From Acrasis kona (Eukaryota; Heterolobosea; Eutetramitea; Acrasida; Acrasidae), in contig JAOPGA020000840.1 of the NCBI GenBank assembly GCA_026419775.2, positions 102,549 to 166,548 of the forward strand: a DNA stretch of 64,000 nucleotides. Direction: 5' to 3'. The stretch's first letter is position 1, and each line of letters opens with the position of its first letter. Made by a program: the position numbers and the translations under genes. The notes under the pieces were generated by a model that ran no database searches, had not been told where the DNA came from, and was given only the letters and a program-made list of their open reading frames with translations. Shown here piece after piece: positions 30,354-41,017 of this stretch.

Positions 30354-31337
30354 ATGCTACAAAACGCGCTGCTGCTTGTGCCTCTTCTGGTCTTGGTTTG
30401 TTGCTCACAACAAAACAGACCGATAATTGGCATTATGACTCAGCCAAGAGAGGACCATCCTGAGTATGGGAGCTATCTTGTGGCATCGTACGTTAAATTG
30501 TTCGAGTCGGCAGGGGCAAGGGTGATACCCATACATTTTGATTCCACCAAGGAAGAACTTTTACATATCTTCAACTCAATAAATGGTACTGCATCATTAA
30601 TTAGCGAGTTAATTATTCTTTTAGGTCTTGTTTTCCCTGGAGGAGGGTCTTTTATAGATTATGGTCATGATTTGTTCTTCCCCAACTCAATGTACTTGTA
30701 CAATCTAACCATCGAAGCCAATGACAAAGGTGACTACTTTCCAGTCTGGGGAACCTGCTTAGGTTTCGAGATGCTTCACATATTTGCTTCTGAAATATTT
30801 GATAGGACGGTACTCTCCTCTTATGATGCGTGGGACATTTCATATCCACTTGTCTGGAGCCAAGGTCACAAAGAAAGCAAAATGTTCAGCGGATTGTTAC
30901 AAGACCATCGAGTGTTTGATGATCTCAGTAAATACAACAGCACTATGAACTATCATAAGTTTGGTGTTTCGCCCGAAACTTACAAAACAAACACAAAATT
31001 AAATGAATACTTTAAAATTCTCGCCACCAATTCAGATCGGCAAGGAAAAGAATTCATATCCATTGTCGAGTCTAAGAAATACCCCATTTATGCAGTTCAA
31101 TTCCACCCAGAGTGGCCGATTTTTGAATGGGAAGAGTCTGCAAATGTAGCACATTTCCAGGAGGCGGTCAGAGGCAATTCACATTTTGGTAGATTTTTCG
31201 TGAATGAATGTCGTAAAAACAATCATCAATTCGCCGACAAACACGACGAGAGAAGGAGATTAATTTATAATTACAAAGCAGACTTTACTGTCACTACGAC
31301 AGGTGATGTGCAAACTTACTATTTTCCAAAGAAGTAA
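30354..31337 (+). CDS. Gamma-glutamyl hydrolase (folate polyglutamate hydrolase)
   Basis: Class I glutamine-amidotransferase-like peptidase C26, secreted or lysosomal (signal peptide MLQNALLLVPLLVLVCC). It trims folylpoly-gamma-glutamates. The nucleophile Cys is in PVWGTCLGFE and the His in QFHPEWP; the start RPIIGIMTQPRE is typical. The frame is open throughout, yet a 39-nt segment 30586-30624 has GT...TTTTAG ends. Removing it turns SINGTASL...LLGLVFPGG into SINGLVFPGGG, exactly the family sequence. I therefore read CDS join(30354..30585,30625..31337), 314 residues. That intron is a multiple of three with no stop, so retention would silently add 13 residues. Confidence 0.93.
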   Translation: MLQNALLLVPLLVLVCCSQQNRPIIGIMTQPREDHPEYGSYLVASYVKLFESAGARVIPIHFDSTKEELLHIFNSINGTASLISELIILLGLVFPGGGSFIDYGHDLFFPNSMYLYNLTIEANDKGDYFPVWGTCLGFEMLHIFASEIFDRTVLSSYDAWDISYPLVWSQGHKESKMFSGLLQDHRVFDDLSKYNSTMNYHKFGVSPETYKTNTKLNEYFKILATNSDRQGKEFISIVESKKYPIYAVQFHPEWPIFEWEESANVAHFQEAVRGNSHFGRFFVNECRKNNHQFADKHDERRRLIYNYKADFTVTTTGDVQTYYFPKK

Positions 31338-31461
31338 ATGATGTTCAATCATAAATTTTCAATTTATTTTATAATTTTGTAAGAAATACATTAATTGTTT
31401 GTCTGCTATCTATCTGTTTTTTTGCTGTGTGGCTATAGTCTGAAAAAAGAGATTGATAACC

Positions 31462-32767
31462 TTAGTCAATCATAAAATCCTTCATGAGTGGATTACTTAG
31501 TATTCTGTCTGTTATGTCGGTGATACATTCTGTAGCGTCGCTTCCTAGCTTTGATATGTCGTAGTGAATATTAGTAGATCCTGTCCGTATGTTTGTAACA
31601 GCAGGCTCTTCGTGATTTTGTTCCTTGACATGTTTGAGAAGCTGCTGATACTTTCTGTCGTATTCAACCTGACTCTTAATCTTGCTCTCTACATGTTTTA
31701 CGTCATACGGAAGTCCAAATACTAGTTTTGATTTGTTTTTTGGCGACCAGCTCTTGGTGGAGGTGTTTTACTATTTCTGTGTGAGTTCCCGTTTTGTTGA
31801 CATTCTTTTTGCTGGCTGAGGTGTTGTTGGCGCATGACCTCCAAAACTCCACGCGATACCTCCCCTAAGTTTCGGTTCAGAATCTACTCTTTGTAATTCG
31901 TTGTTATTTATGACAGAAGTATCTGTCGTAGATCCTGTTGTTTGAGCTTTCGCCTCTACTGTACTTATCGATTTCCTACGAGCAGTTTTTTCGGTAGGTT
32001 TAGCTGGAGACTGTATTTTAGCAGTAGGTTTAGACTCCGTTATTTTTCTATACTCGTTGTCTTCGTTAGTGTAATCTAAATAATGTGTAATGATAAATTT
32101 TAATGTTGTTGAATTAATTACCTTCTTCTTGAAAAATTCCTTTGCTATTTTTTGTAGATCCATCGCGCCAAGCCGAAGAGGGTTTAACGTACTGTCGAAT
32201 CGCGTCTTGGTTAGTTTTTTCAGATTTAGGTTTGGTATTTTTGTTAGATTCGCCATTAATTTGTTTTCTCAACGATGTCCCAACTTCAGGCGAAGACTTG
32301 CTTTGTTCAGGTTGCGGTTTGGTTTTTTTGTTCAATTCAATATCAAGTTGTTTGTTCGGCGATGTCTTTACTTCACTATCAACTCTCTTTTTTATTGCTT
32401 CATTTCGTTTAGGTTTAGGGATAGTAGTGTTCGAAATGTTCTTTGGTTCTGTTTTGTTTTTGTTTTTCCTTTGATCTGTAACAATTAATTTTGATGGACT
32501 ATAAGTGTTTTACCTTTTAAAATATCTTGAAGTTGCGACTGTGTAATATGATCCATGTCGTCCCCAAAAGCCTCTGCAACAACTTTGATTCCAATCAAAA
32601 CAGTAATTTTAAGAACATTCTCCCAGCTCTTTGGAGCGAAGCCTATTATTTCTAATATTTGAGATGTATTGGCACTTACTCTGAAAATATTCATATATGT
32701 TTGTATCATTCATAAAATCCATACCTAGAAGGTCATTGTATCGACCTCCCGCCTCTTTACCAATCAT
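31462..32767 (-). CDS. Uncharacterised Lys/Ser/Thr-rich protein (five exons)
   Basis: Proposed CDS complement(join(31462..31750,31802..32075,32122..32475,32514..32678,32725..32767)), 374 residues, frame-consistent. The N-terminal 70 residues form a compact predicted domain (VSANTSQILEIIGFAPKSWE, VLKITVLIGIKVVAEAFGDD). A long basic low-complexity middle follows (KKTKPQPEQSKSS), then a charged helical C-terminus (LPYDVKHVESKIKSQVEYD ... LSNPLMKDFMID). The last intron (31751-31801) uses a poor donor, GTCAAC, and is the least certain. Without it the frame would stop after RELTQK. No known domain is recognised. It is divergent from the DENN gene, 180 bp apart. Confidence 0.6.
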
Positions 32768-32946
32768 GGTTGTCCTTACAAACACAAACAAATACTTCAA
32801 TAGTATTCAACTTGATACAACGTATCTGCTATAAGTCTACAGCCTTTTAAAAAGAGCACCTTTAGTTCACACCTTTCAGCTTTTTAACGTATTGAATTGT
32901 AGTTGACTACGACAAAAATTGAAAGCGAACTGGATCCAGCTTGGTG

Positions 32947-35044
32947 ATGGGGAAGAACACCCATATTTTTGAATACTTTTGTATAGCTACTCTGGATGAC
33001 TATATTAATTCCGCATCAACACCAAGAGTGACTTTCTATTTTTCTGCTAGTGAGGAATCAGTGGAGCCAAATATTTTGGACGTTTGTTTCCCCTCTGGAT
33101 GGAAATTGGACAATGACCTTAATAAGTATGACCAAACAAAATATAATAGTCTAACATCTAAGGTCATCGTTCAACTTTCAAGTTTCAATCAACAACGTCG
33201 TACACTATGGCAGCTGTCATTATGTGGAAGGAGCAGCAAGAAATTCAGTGGAGTGCTTATGCATTTTATCGACAAAAAGATGGTATTCTGCGCTTGGAAC
33301 AATGTTGTTGGTGATACAGGTAACATTGCAAAACAATTATCGACCAACTTTTATCGCAGACCAGAAGAACGTTAGGAATAGGAGACGTGGTCACACCCTT
33401 TTTAGAAGAGATAAACAAAACACCACCCACTGAAACATTTAGGGTGAGGATGAATACAAACAACGGAAGCTTAGACGGAACACATGTTTTCAAAAGACCA
33501 GCTGATGAAGAGGTGGATTGTAGTATTTTGAATCTACAGCTTTTATTCGTAATGCAGCATTTCAATCAACGCCTAACATGCTAGAGTTTGTTATCACTTG
33601 ACAACATTATTAGTGTGTTTAGCAATCTACTATTGTCAAACACAGTGGTGCTGATTTCGACCAAAATAAGTACCATAACCCAAATATCAAACGCCTTGAT
33701 GGCGCTTTTATATCCTTTAGTTTGGCAAGGAACGATTTTACCTCTATACAGTGACCAATGCGAAGTGACGGACTCGATGCTTGTTGGACATTATGACAGG
33801 CGTATCATGCAAAAAGTGGAGCAGTTATCAACGGTAACTAGACAAATTTCTCTTTAAGCTAATTGTTATAGGTTCCAATATTGTTGGTGGACTTGGACCA
33901 TAACAATTTAAGGAAACCCAGTACTCCAACGCTTCCTGAAGAACAAAAGCTCAAAATGTTGCTTAGAGAAGCCTGCTATATTGGAGAGGTACTTGACTCC
34001 GATAACTTTGACCAGGAGGTTGTTTTTGATATCTTCTTGGATTATTTCATATCAATGATTGGGAGTTACAGATTGTTTTTGACTGATGGGAAATTCGAGA
34101 AATCTTCATTCTTGATGGTAAATAGAAGCTACACAAACTTTTATTCGCAGTTTTTGAAAACTAAACATTGGGAATATTTTATTCAAAGAAGATTCGAACT
34201 AATGAATGCTGGGAAGGAACCTGTCGGAAGATTTGAAACACATTGTAGTTCTCTAGTTCCAAGTCTGTATGGTATATCTGCACCCTCCACCGAAAAAGTC
34301 CCAAGAGGATCAATGATTCAAAAAAGATCGTCAATTTCCAGCAAAGGCTCTCTGTAAGGAAATAATTTTCCAATAGCACTAACCTGATAGATTTGGCACG
34401 GTAAAGTCTTTGTTCAAAAAAGGCCAAGGGTCTCCTTCCAGTCCCGAATCAGAAACAAGACTTCGTTCAAAAACTACAACCTCTCAAATAAATCCAAGGA
34501 ATAGAAGAGTGGGCGTCACTAAAAAGTATGTGTGTTTGGAGGATGTGTTTGTGCCAGAAATCCGACTAGAAGCAGTAATAACTACAACCTCATTTTGTCA
34601 TAACTAACATCACATTAGAATGTATCGACCAACCACGGCCTTACCAAAAAACCTACATTCTCCTTTGTCGATCATCACAACATATTCAAACCTGATGACA
34701 CCGTTGAACAGCCACCTCCCATTTATGCTAAAACTGTGAGTGTCGAAAAAACACCATCAGTGGCAACTCGTGCCAAGACATCATTCCCTTCAGGAAAGAC
34801 GGAAGAAAAAAATGCGAACTATAACATTACAAAAGCCCAGACACTAGAGGCCATCCAGGAAATAGCGGCCGAGATCGCCATGGCAGCGGAGAATTCTCAA
34901 AAGAGCGATGGTGTTACAGAGGAACAGCCCATTACAACGAACCAAGAAGATCCTGTATCCCCTGATGTTAATACAGAAGTCAAACATGTTAGAAAGAGAG
35001 CTAATGTTGTGGTTATAAAGTTAAATGACATCAACACCATGTAA
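32947..35044 (+). CDS. DENN-domain protein (candidate Rab GEF)
   Basis: Exons 32947..about 33282 or 33306, then 33360..33548, 33585..33833, 33872..34353, 34391..34574, 34619..35044; about 621-629 residues. A divergent uDENN is followed by a central DENN core. The core reads LLSLDNIISVFSNLLLSNTVVLIS then ISNALMALLYPLVWQGTILP, and a dDENN has ILLVDLDHNNLRKP and FLDYFISMIGSYRLFL. The Lys/Ser-rich C-terminal 250 residues have a helix of Ala and Glu (AIQEIAAEIAMAAEN). DENN proteins exchange GDP for GTP on Rabs at membranes. The 36-nt intron 33549-33584 removes an in-frame TAG. The first donor is ambiguous (GTATTC at 33283 or GTTGGT at 33307); both keep frame. Confidence 0.8.
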
Positions 35045-35061
35045 AATAAAACAAAGTCATC

Positions 35062-35583
35062 TTAATTGTTCTTCCTCGATAGTACATTGTCGATTGCTCT
35101 TTGCATGGTTCTTTGAATGAATTGTTCGCCCCAAGCACGTCGAGATTGTACGAATTTCGTTCTGTATCCTTTGCGCCTCTCGTTTACTGGGTCAACTTCC
35201 TCCTCAGTGTCAATCACCTCTTCGTCTTCGTCTTCGTCCGTATATACAAGGTCATCGTTTTCATATCCGCCGTCGTTGATTGGAGAAGATTTATTCACTT
35301 CGACTTTTGGAAGTGCATTAGTCTGTGCCTTTTTAATGAGATCCTCAGTGAATACTTCACAATCATTCCTAATTCTGTGTACAAAAGCCGCTATCTCTAG
35401 ACCAAGGCGTACACCGTCCTCAAAGGTGCTGTTGGAATTCTCTCTACGAGTCTCCTCAACCAAGTTCGTTATAAATTTCTCTATAATATCTGCAGACGCT
35501 TTGTCTGCTACCTCCTTGGTATTGACCACAAAGAGATTATCATTCGATGCTCGTGAGACCTTAGGGAGATGGAAGCTGCTCAT
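35062..35583 (-). CDS. Uncharacterised acidic protein
   Basis: 173 residues, one exon, starting MSSFHLPKVSRASND. Its helical N-terminal half (ADIIEKFITNLVEETRREN, GVRLGLEIAAFVHRIRND) is followed by a strongly acidic stretch (YTDEDEDEEVIDTEEEVD). It ends in a basic Arg-rich helix (RRAWGEQFIQRTMQRAIDNV). No signal or membrane segment. Convergent with the DENN gene (17 bp between stops) and divergent from thioredoxin (about 75 bp). I do not recognise a family. Confidence 0.65.
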   Translation of the reverse strand: MSSFHLPKVSRASNDNLFVVNTKEVADKASADIIEKFITNLVEETRRENSNSTFEDGVRLGLEIAAFVHRIRNDCEVFTEDLIKKAQTNALPKVEVNKSSPINDGGYENDDLVYTDEDEDEEVIDTEEEVDPVNERRKGYRTKFVQSRRAWGEQFIQRTMQRAIDNVLSRKNN

Positions 35584-35656
35584 TCCGAATATAGTCTTAC
35601 AATCGTGTTTTTCTTGGTTGAGTTAATCCCGATCAAAATAAATTAACCAAAGAAAA

Positions 35657-36018
35657 ATGGGAGGCGCAACAACGGAAGTTACATCCTACGACCAATTCAA
35701 CGATTTAATCAAGAATAGCTCCAATCTCGTTGTAGTTGATTTCTGGGCATCATGGTGCGGACCAGTAAGTTTCAGACGGTTATTGCTTCTAACTTCTAAA
35801 AGTGCATGAGAATCGCCCCAGCCTACGCAAAGTTGTCAGAGGAGTTCCCCAACGTCTCTTTTTTGAAGGTTGATGTAGACAATGCTGAGGAGGTTTCCTC
35901 AAAATGTGACATCAAGGCCATGCCAACCTTCCAATTCTACAAGAACGGAGAGAAGATTGAAGAATTCAAGGGGGCCAACGAGAAGGCATTGAGAGAAGCC
36001 GTCCAGAAGCATCAATAA
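35657..36018 (+). CDS. Thioredoxin
   Basis: CDS join(35657..35764,35803..36018), 107 residues; the 38-nt intron falls inside the active site, between WCGP and C. The active site is FWASWCGPCMRIAP, the cis-Pro loop AMPTFQFYKNG, and the C-terminal helix NEKALREAVQKHQ. It is a full-length, classical cytosolic thioredoxin that reduces protein disulphides with NADPH via thioredoxin reductase. No targeting sequence is visible. The start MGGATTEV would also allow N-myristoylation at Gly2, but this is not needed for function. Confidence 0.96.
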
Positions 36019-36393
36019 ATAGTTTTATTGTTACCTTACTGTATAATTCGACACTCATGTCGCGTAACATAATCGCTTAACCATAATCCGGTGCTCCTTA
36101 TAATTTAGTATACACCTTTGACATATTTTTAAAATAAAAGTAAGTTTGTTTATTGATAAATACTCAACGATGGTATCTTTAACAAAACGTTAAATCAAAA
36201 TCGTCTATGGAAACAATTAGACTGGAAATTTCATTGATCTGCAATGTGGAATCAATGTTAGCAGCACCTGAGATACCGTCTTTTATGGCATGTTTGAAAG
36301 TTCGGTTCGTTGTTACGTGTACTCGTTCTTGTTTTATCTTTACAACACAACATTGATGTGTTAATTGCGGGATAACTTGATTACAAATACAAA
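36019..36393. other. Intergenic, thioredoxin to membrane-protein gene
   Basis: About 375 bp, AT-rich. A minus-strand frame (36179-36457) overlaps the 5' end of the next gene and has some coding-like runs (NEISSLIVSIDDFDLTF). It lacks a credible start or family match, so I do not call it. AATAAA words occur on both strands near 36130-36150. Confidence 0.4.
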
Positions 36394-39215
36394 ATGCTGA
36401 AGTGGATCTTGTTGTTGTTGATAGTGGTCGCACACTGTCAACAGGACATGCCCACACCTACACCAATGACAAATGACACCACATTACCACCAGAGACATC
36501 AGAAGCGCCAACAACAGAGCCACCAGCAACTCCGACACCTTTTGTGGATAGAACCAAATTCATACCACTATCTGTTGGGTACATACCGCTCGTTTTATGG
36601 GAAGCACAACCATACAACTCAACACAATTCATGGTGGACATTGCATCTGGAGTAGAAGTGGTAGTAAGCATCACGGACGATCTCAAGGTACCTAGTTCAA
36701 GATATGTACCTTATAACTTCTCTGTTGTCGCAAGGGAATATGTACCTCCGTCACAAGAAGAGTATGATTATTACGGAACAGACATTAACATTCCTTCGTC
36801 GGGAATTAATCGAACTGTTTATTTTAATTTCACAAGTTGGGATAGCCGCGTAGGACAAGTCAGAATTACTGCATTCCCTAGGCTACGCATCTTTACTGCA
36901 GATACCAGAACAAAATTACATAACACCACACTCAATTTGAACTCATTGGTCATGGCCGTAATATATATCGAATACGACTCGCCCCCACCATACCTTGACC
37001 AAATACAAGACATCACCATGAATTATAACGACTTGTACATTTCCGCATATGACTCCTCCTTATTCGTCAGACCATAGTAAATTTTGATTTCCAACAAAAA
37101 ACACTAACACCACATTAGTGAAAGATATTATTCCTTCATGACATTAAATGTTGGCAGCATGTAAGTTAACAAGTAATTGCGCTTTATTTAAATTCCTTCG
37201 TTAGGATGTTTCAGTCCCTAAATATCAGCGACGAAGCGCAAGGATATGTTTATGATTACATCAACTACAAAGTGTCTATGGGCAACATGTCCACGAGTCC
37301 TTATTATGACCTTTTATTTTTTGACATTGACACTTCTTTAATTAATTTTACAAAAAGTAGATCTGCAGCTTTTCAATTATGTACACATGACTTTTCACTT
37401 TCAAACATTTTGTATGCTGGTTTTCTGTGCGTTGACCTGTCCACTAAGCAATCCCATTCTGCGGTGATACCTCCTCTTGTATTTTTTACTGATCTTGCTT
37501 ACTACTTGTTTCAATTTGTCATGACCTTTCTGATGGTTTATTATGTCATATTTGCAATTCGTATGATACGAAAGGGAAAAAAGTTCTTTTTTGTAACAGA
37601 TAGCATACGTAACCCGCCCTTCTGGCAATGTATAATACCATTGGTTCCCAACAAGACGTTGACAAATTTTAGACTGTAAGTCACTGTTTGTACGTTTTGA
37701 TAATTGATTTTAGGTGGGATTCCATATTCCTTATTAATTTACATTTCTTCACGAGCGCATTTACCATTTTATCTCAATTTGTTCCCAACAAATGGCCAAA
37801 GACCAATAATGGTAATGATACTGATGCCCATATTGCAAACAGAAAGGTATATATTGGCGTCGCATGTGCAGTTGTTACAATAAACACAATCTTTTTGCTC
37901 TCGAAGTTATTTAGGAGCTACAAACGACACAAATCCGTTCGTTTGAATGCTTCTAGCATACCGAAATATGATAAGATCATTCGATTCGTGTTGGCATGCA
38001 TTTCATCTCTTATGCTACTGCCAGTAATGGTGATGTACGTATGGGCCTTGTTTCCTGCAACGAAAAGAGATAATTACAGAAATTATCTTTGGTATGTTGC
38101 GACAGGGTTCTTCACTATAGGTCTTTGTTTCTACTTGACATCAAAGAGAACATATGTTTATGATAAATACAAATGGTTTGGTCTCAAGTCCACCATTGGA
38201 TTGATTCTCTTTGACTATGTCATTGAAGCTTCTTGGATCGTGTTTCAAACCATGAATACCTTTGCATCAATTGCAGTAGTTGTTAGGTTTATTCAAGGTA
38301 AGTTGTTCTCTCGAACGTGTTATATAACGTGCTTCAGCCAGTATAATGAACATGCTTTATAATTTCACCATAGCACCAACATATGGTTACTTGTTGTCCA
38401 TCATGATTACAGTCTACAAATTCTCTATTGATATCGAGACTCCATATGTGACGTTGAAGAATGCAATATGCAAGGAGCGTAGTGCAACTCCATGGGAGCG
38501 TATCGTTATTGCCCGTGACAGAGTTCCCAAAATAGAGATGACCACTATTCACCAAAACATGAGAATGCGTGTCGATCTGTCTTTCCCAATACCTCTAACG
38601 TACTTTGATTTTGTACTTTTTCACTCACCATGATAGTTGGACCGTATTCTTTAGAATATCAAAGTTGATGCGCCTCAGAAGACAAACAAATAGAACTATT
38701 TTGAACGCTTGTTTGCTGATGTTTATTTTGTTCATGTTCTTCATCGGCACTCAGTCCTATGATACAGATATTCTGAAGCAACTTGGTGGAAATACCAGTC
38801 TGATTGCCATTCTTGCTGGAACCATGTTGCCACTCATACCAGTAAAGTCACTATTTCGCTCTTTCTAAAATTAGTAGCAATTAACAAGCTTTATCGGCTC
38901 TACGGACGTAACACCGGCAGATCCTGTTTTCCAGGCACGTCTGGCAAACGCTTTAAAGAATTTAGAGAGAAAAGAAGAATATAGGAACACAATTCCCTTT
39001 AACTTTAATGTTCCAAACAGGTAAAGTAGCTCTATATATTTTATTTAATCTTGCATAGATTTATGCCGTTCAAGTATACACTAGTGAGTTGCTTCAAGGA
39101 AGATAAGAGCGAGAAGATGGATCCCAAGTATGACTATGATACTGAAACACGCATGCCCATTGTGGTTGATGATGATACTGTACCTACATTGGTTTCCAAC
39201 CATGACGCTTGGTGA
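36394..39215 (+). CDS. Large multi-pass membrane protein with extracellular N-terminal domain, uncharacterised
   Basis: CDS join(36394..37076,37119..37160,37205..37675,37714..38297,38338..38599,38637..38841,38878..39020,39059..39215), 848 residues, seven introns of 36-44 nt, all frame-consistent. It has a signal peptide (MLKWILLLLIVVAHC), then a Thr/Pro-rich stretch and an N-glycosylation-rich ectodomain of about 330 residues. Eight or more membrane spans follow (for example LVFFTDLAYYLFQFVMTF, VYIGVACAVVTINTIFLL, FVLACISSLMLLPVMVMY, ILNACLLMFILFMFFI), and then a cytosolic tail ending DTVPTLVSNHDAW. The arrangement recalls GPR/TMEM-type seven-helix receptors with large ectodomains, but I cannot assign a family. 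Exon 2 has only 42 nt. Confidence 0.78.
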
Positions 39216-39279
39216 TCAACTATAATAAATATAACTTTTATAAAATAATAAAACTTATTCAGTGCTCTTTAAATAAGTA

Positions 39280-40845
39280 ATGTGTCGAAATGCTCATCGA
39301 TGTTGTAAAGTAAGAGGGATCATTCTTTTTATCGAAATGATATGGACTCAAATTGGTTTGGATTCATCTTTTGAATTAAATACCACAGTCCTCCTATTTT
39401 TGATTCTCGTGCTTGTGAAGTGTTGCAGTGAGATTTACAATATGTTAAAAAACTATTTTAACAATGACTTGTTGCGTGGTGGGGATATGGATGAAATAGA
39501 CGCCCTTTTAAACGGTCCTCCGAAAGAAAAAAAGAGAGGAAGACCGAAGAAAGATGACCCTCATCCAATTAAGCCGTTCATGGGGAGAGAAAAAATTATA
39601 TTGAATGCAGAACCAACCTCAAACCCTGTTCACTCTATCTTGTGCTATAACATTCTTTGCCAATCATATTGCAAGTCATATTTCTTCCCAACATCTGACA
39701 GAAAGTCACTTTCTTGGCTGTAAGTACTTAATTTATTGAGTGAAACGTTAACATTTTCTAGTTACCGAAAGGAAAGAATTGAAAAAGAGTTACTTTCTTA
39801 TAAAGCAGATATCATGTGTCTCCAGGAAGTGGACAAATACACTAACCACTGGCGGCATCGCCTGTTCAAGGCGGGGTATTCTTCATGCTACAAGCAAAGA
39901 ACAAGAGCAAAGGTAGATGGATGTGCCATCTTTTATAAAACACACAAGTACTATTTAGTGTATGAGAAACCCATAGAATTAAACAACGCGTCAATAGTAG
40001 GAGATTTGTATGATGAAGAGTACATGACTGACAATGTAGGAATTATTGCCATTCTTCAATTACAAACACAAGATAAAAAAACTCTAACACCTTGTTTCCC
40101 TCCTTCAAAAGCCGATCAGCAACATGTGTCTCGGCGTTATCTTTGTGTTGTTAACGTCCATCTGTTCTGGAATCCTCTTTATACAGATATAAAGATTTCA
40201 CAATGCCATTACGCCCTCCATCAGGTAAAATCTTACCTGAACATGACCCTCGGTGACGAGATGTCCAAGCACATACCCATCGTATTGTGCGGTGACTTTA
40301 ACAGTCTGCCAAATGGTGAAGTCTACAACCTGCTAACAACAAGCACTACCAGTATTCCAAGAATCATTCCAGAAAAGAAGAGTACTTTGAAGCAAATTAA
40401 TGACATTGCCTGGAGAGTCGAACATACCAGAATCAACGACGAATCTGGTACCAGTCACGGCGCCGTACTAATTTCGAACCCACATGGAGAAGGATACGTT
40501 CCCGGAAGGTCTAATGTGCATTTCCAAGAAGGTTACCACGAACATGCTACATTTAAAAGTGAATTAGAGCTGTATAGCGCTTATCATATTGCGAACGAGT
40601 CTGAACCACCATTCACGAATTTCACATCAAAATTCCAAGGGACCCTTGACTACGTTATGGTTGGTGGTGTTCAAGACAATCCTCATCAAATGAATAGAAC
40701 AAGTCCTGAACTAATAAAGATTAGATGCATGTTAAAGACAATCGACGAGAAGGAAGCAAGAGAACACGACGCTCTTCCGTCGTTCAAATATCCTAGCGAC
40801 CATATTGCTATGTATTGTGAATTGGAGGCCTTACCCAAACAATAA
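39280..40845 (+). CDS. CCR4/Angel-type exonuclease-endonuclease-phosphatase (EEP) family protein
   Basis: CDS join(39280..39719,39762..40845), 507 residues; the 42-nt intron joins LSWLYRKERIEKEL. EEP catalytic motifs are in order: CYNILCQ, MCLQEVD (metal-binding Glu), VVNVHLFW, LCGDFNSLP (catalytic Asp and Asn), TLDYVM, and YPSDHIAM (catalytic His). These enzymes are deadenylases or 2'-phosphodiesterases. The N-terminus is unusual: the first ATG gives a hydrophobic segment (TTVLLFLILVLVKCC). A later ATG at 39487 (MDEIDALLNG) would remove it and leave the basic KKRGRPKKD motif near the start. No leucine-rich repeats, so closer to Angel/nocturnin than to yeast Ccr4. Confidence 0.9.
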
Positions 40846-41017
40846 ACTTTAATTTAATCCATATTCTATAATTTAGAACGACTCTTGCTTTCGGCAACTT
40901 GCGGCAAGACTTGCGCCCTTGTTCGTCCCTTTTTAGGGTGTGAACAGAAGGCATGCTGCCATTTCAGCGTGAACGACAAAATGTCTTTTTTTGAATCTCA
41001 AACTTGTAACAGAAACA

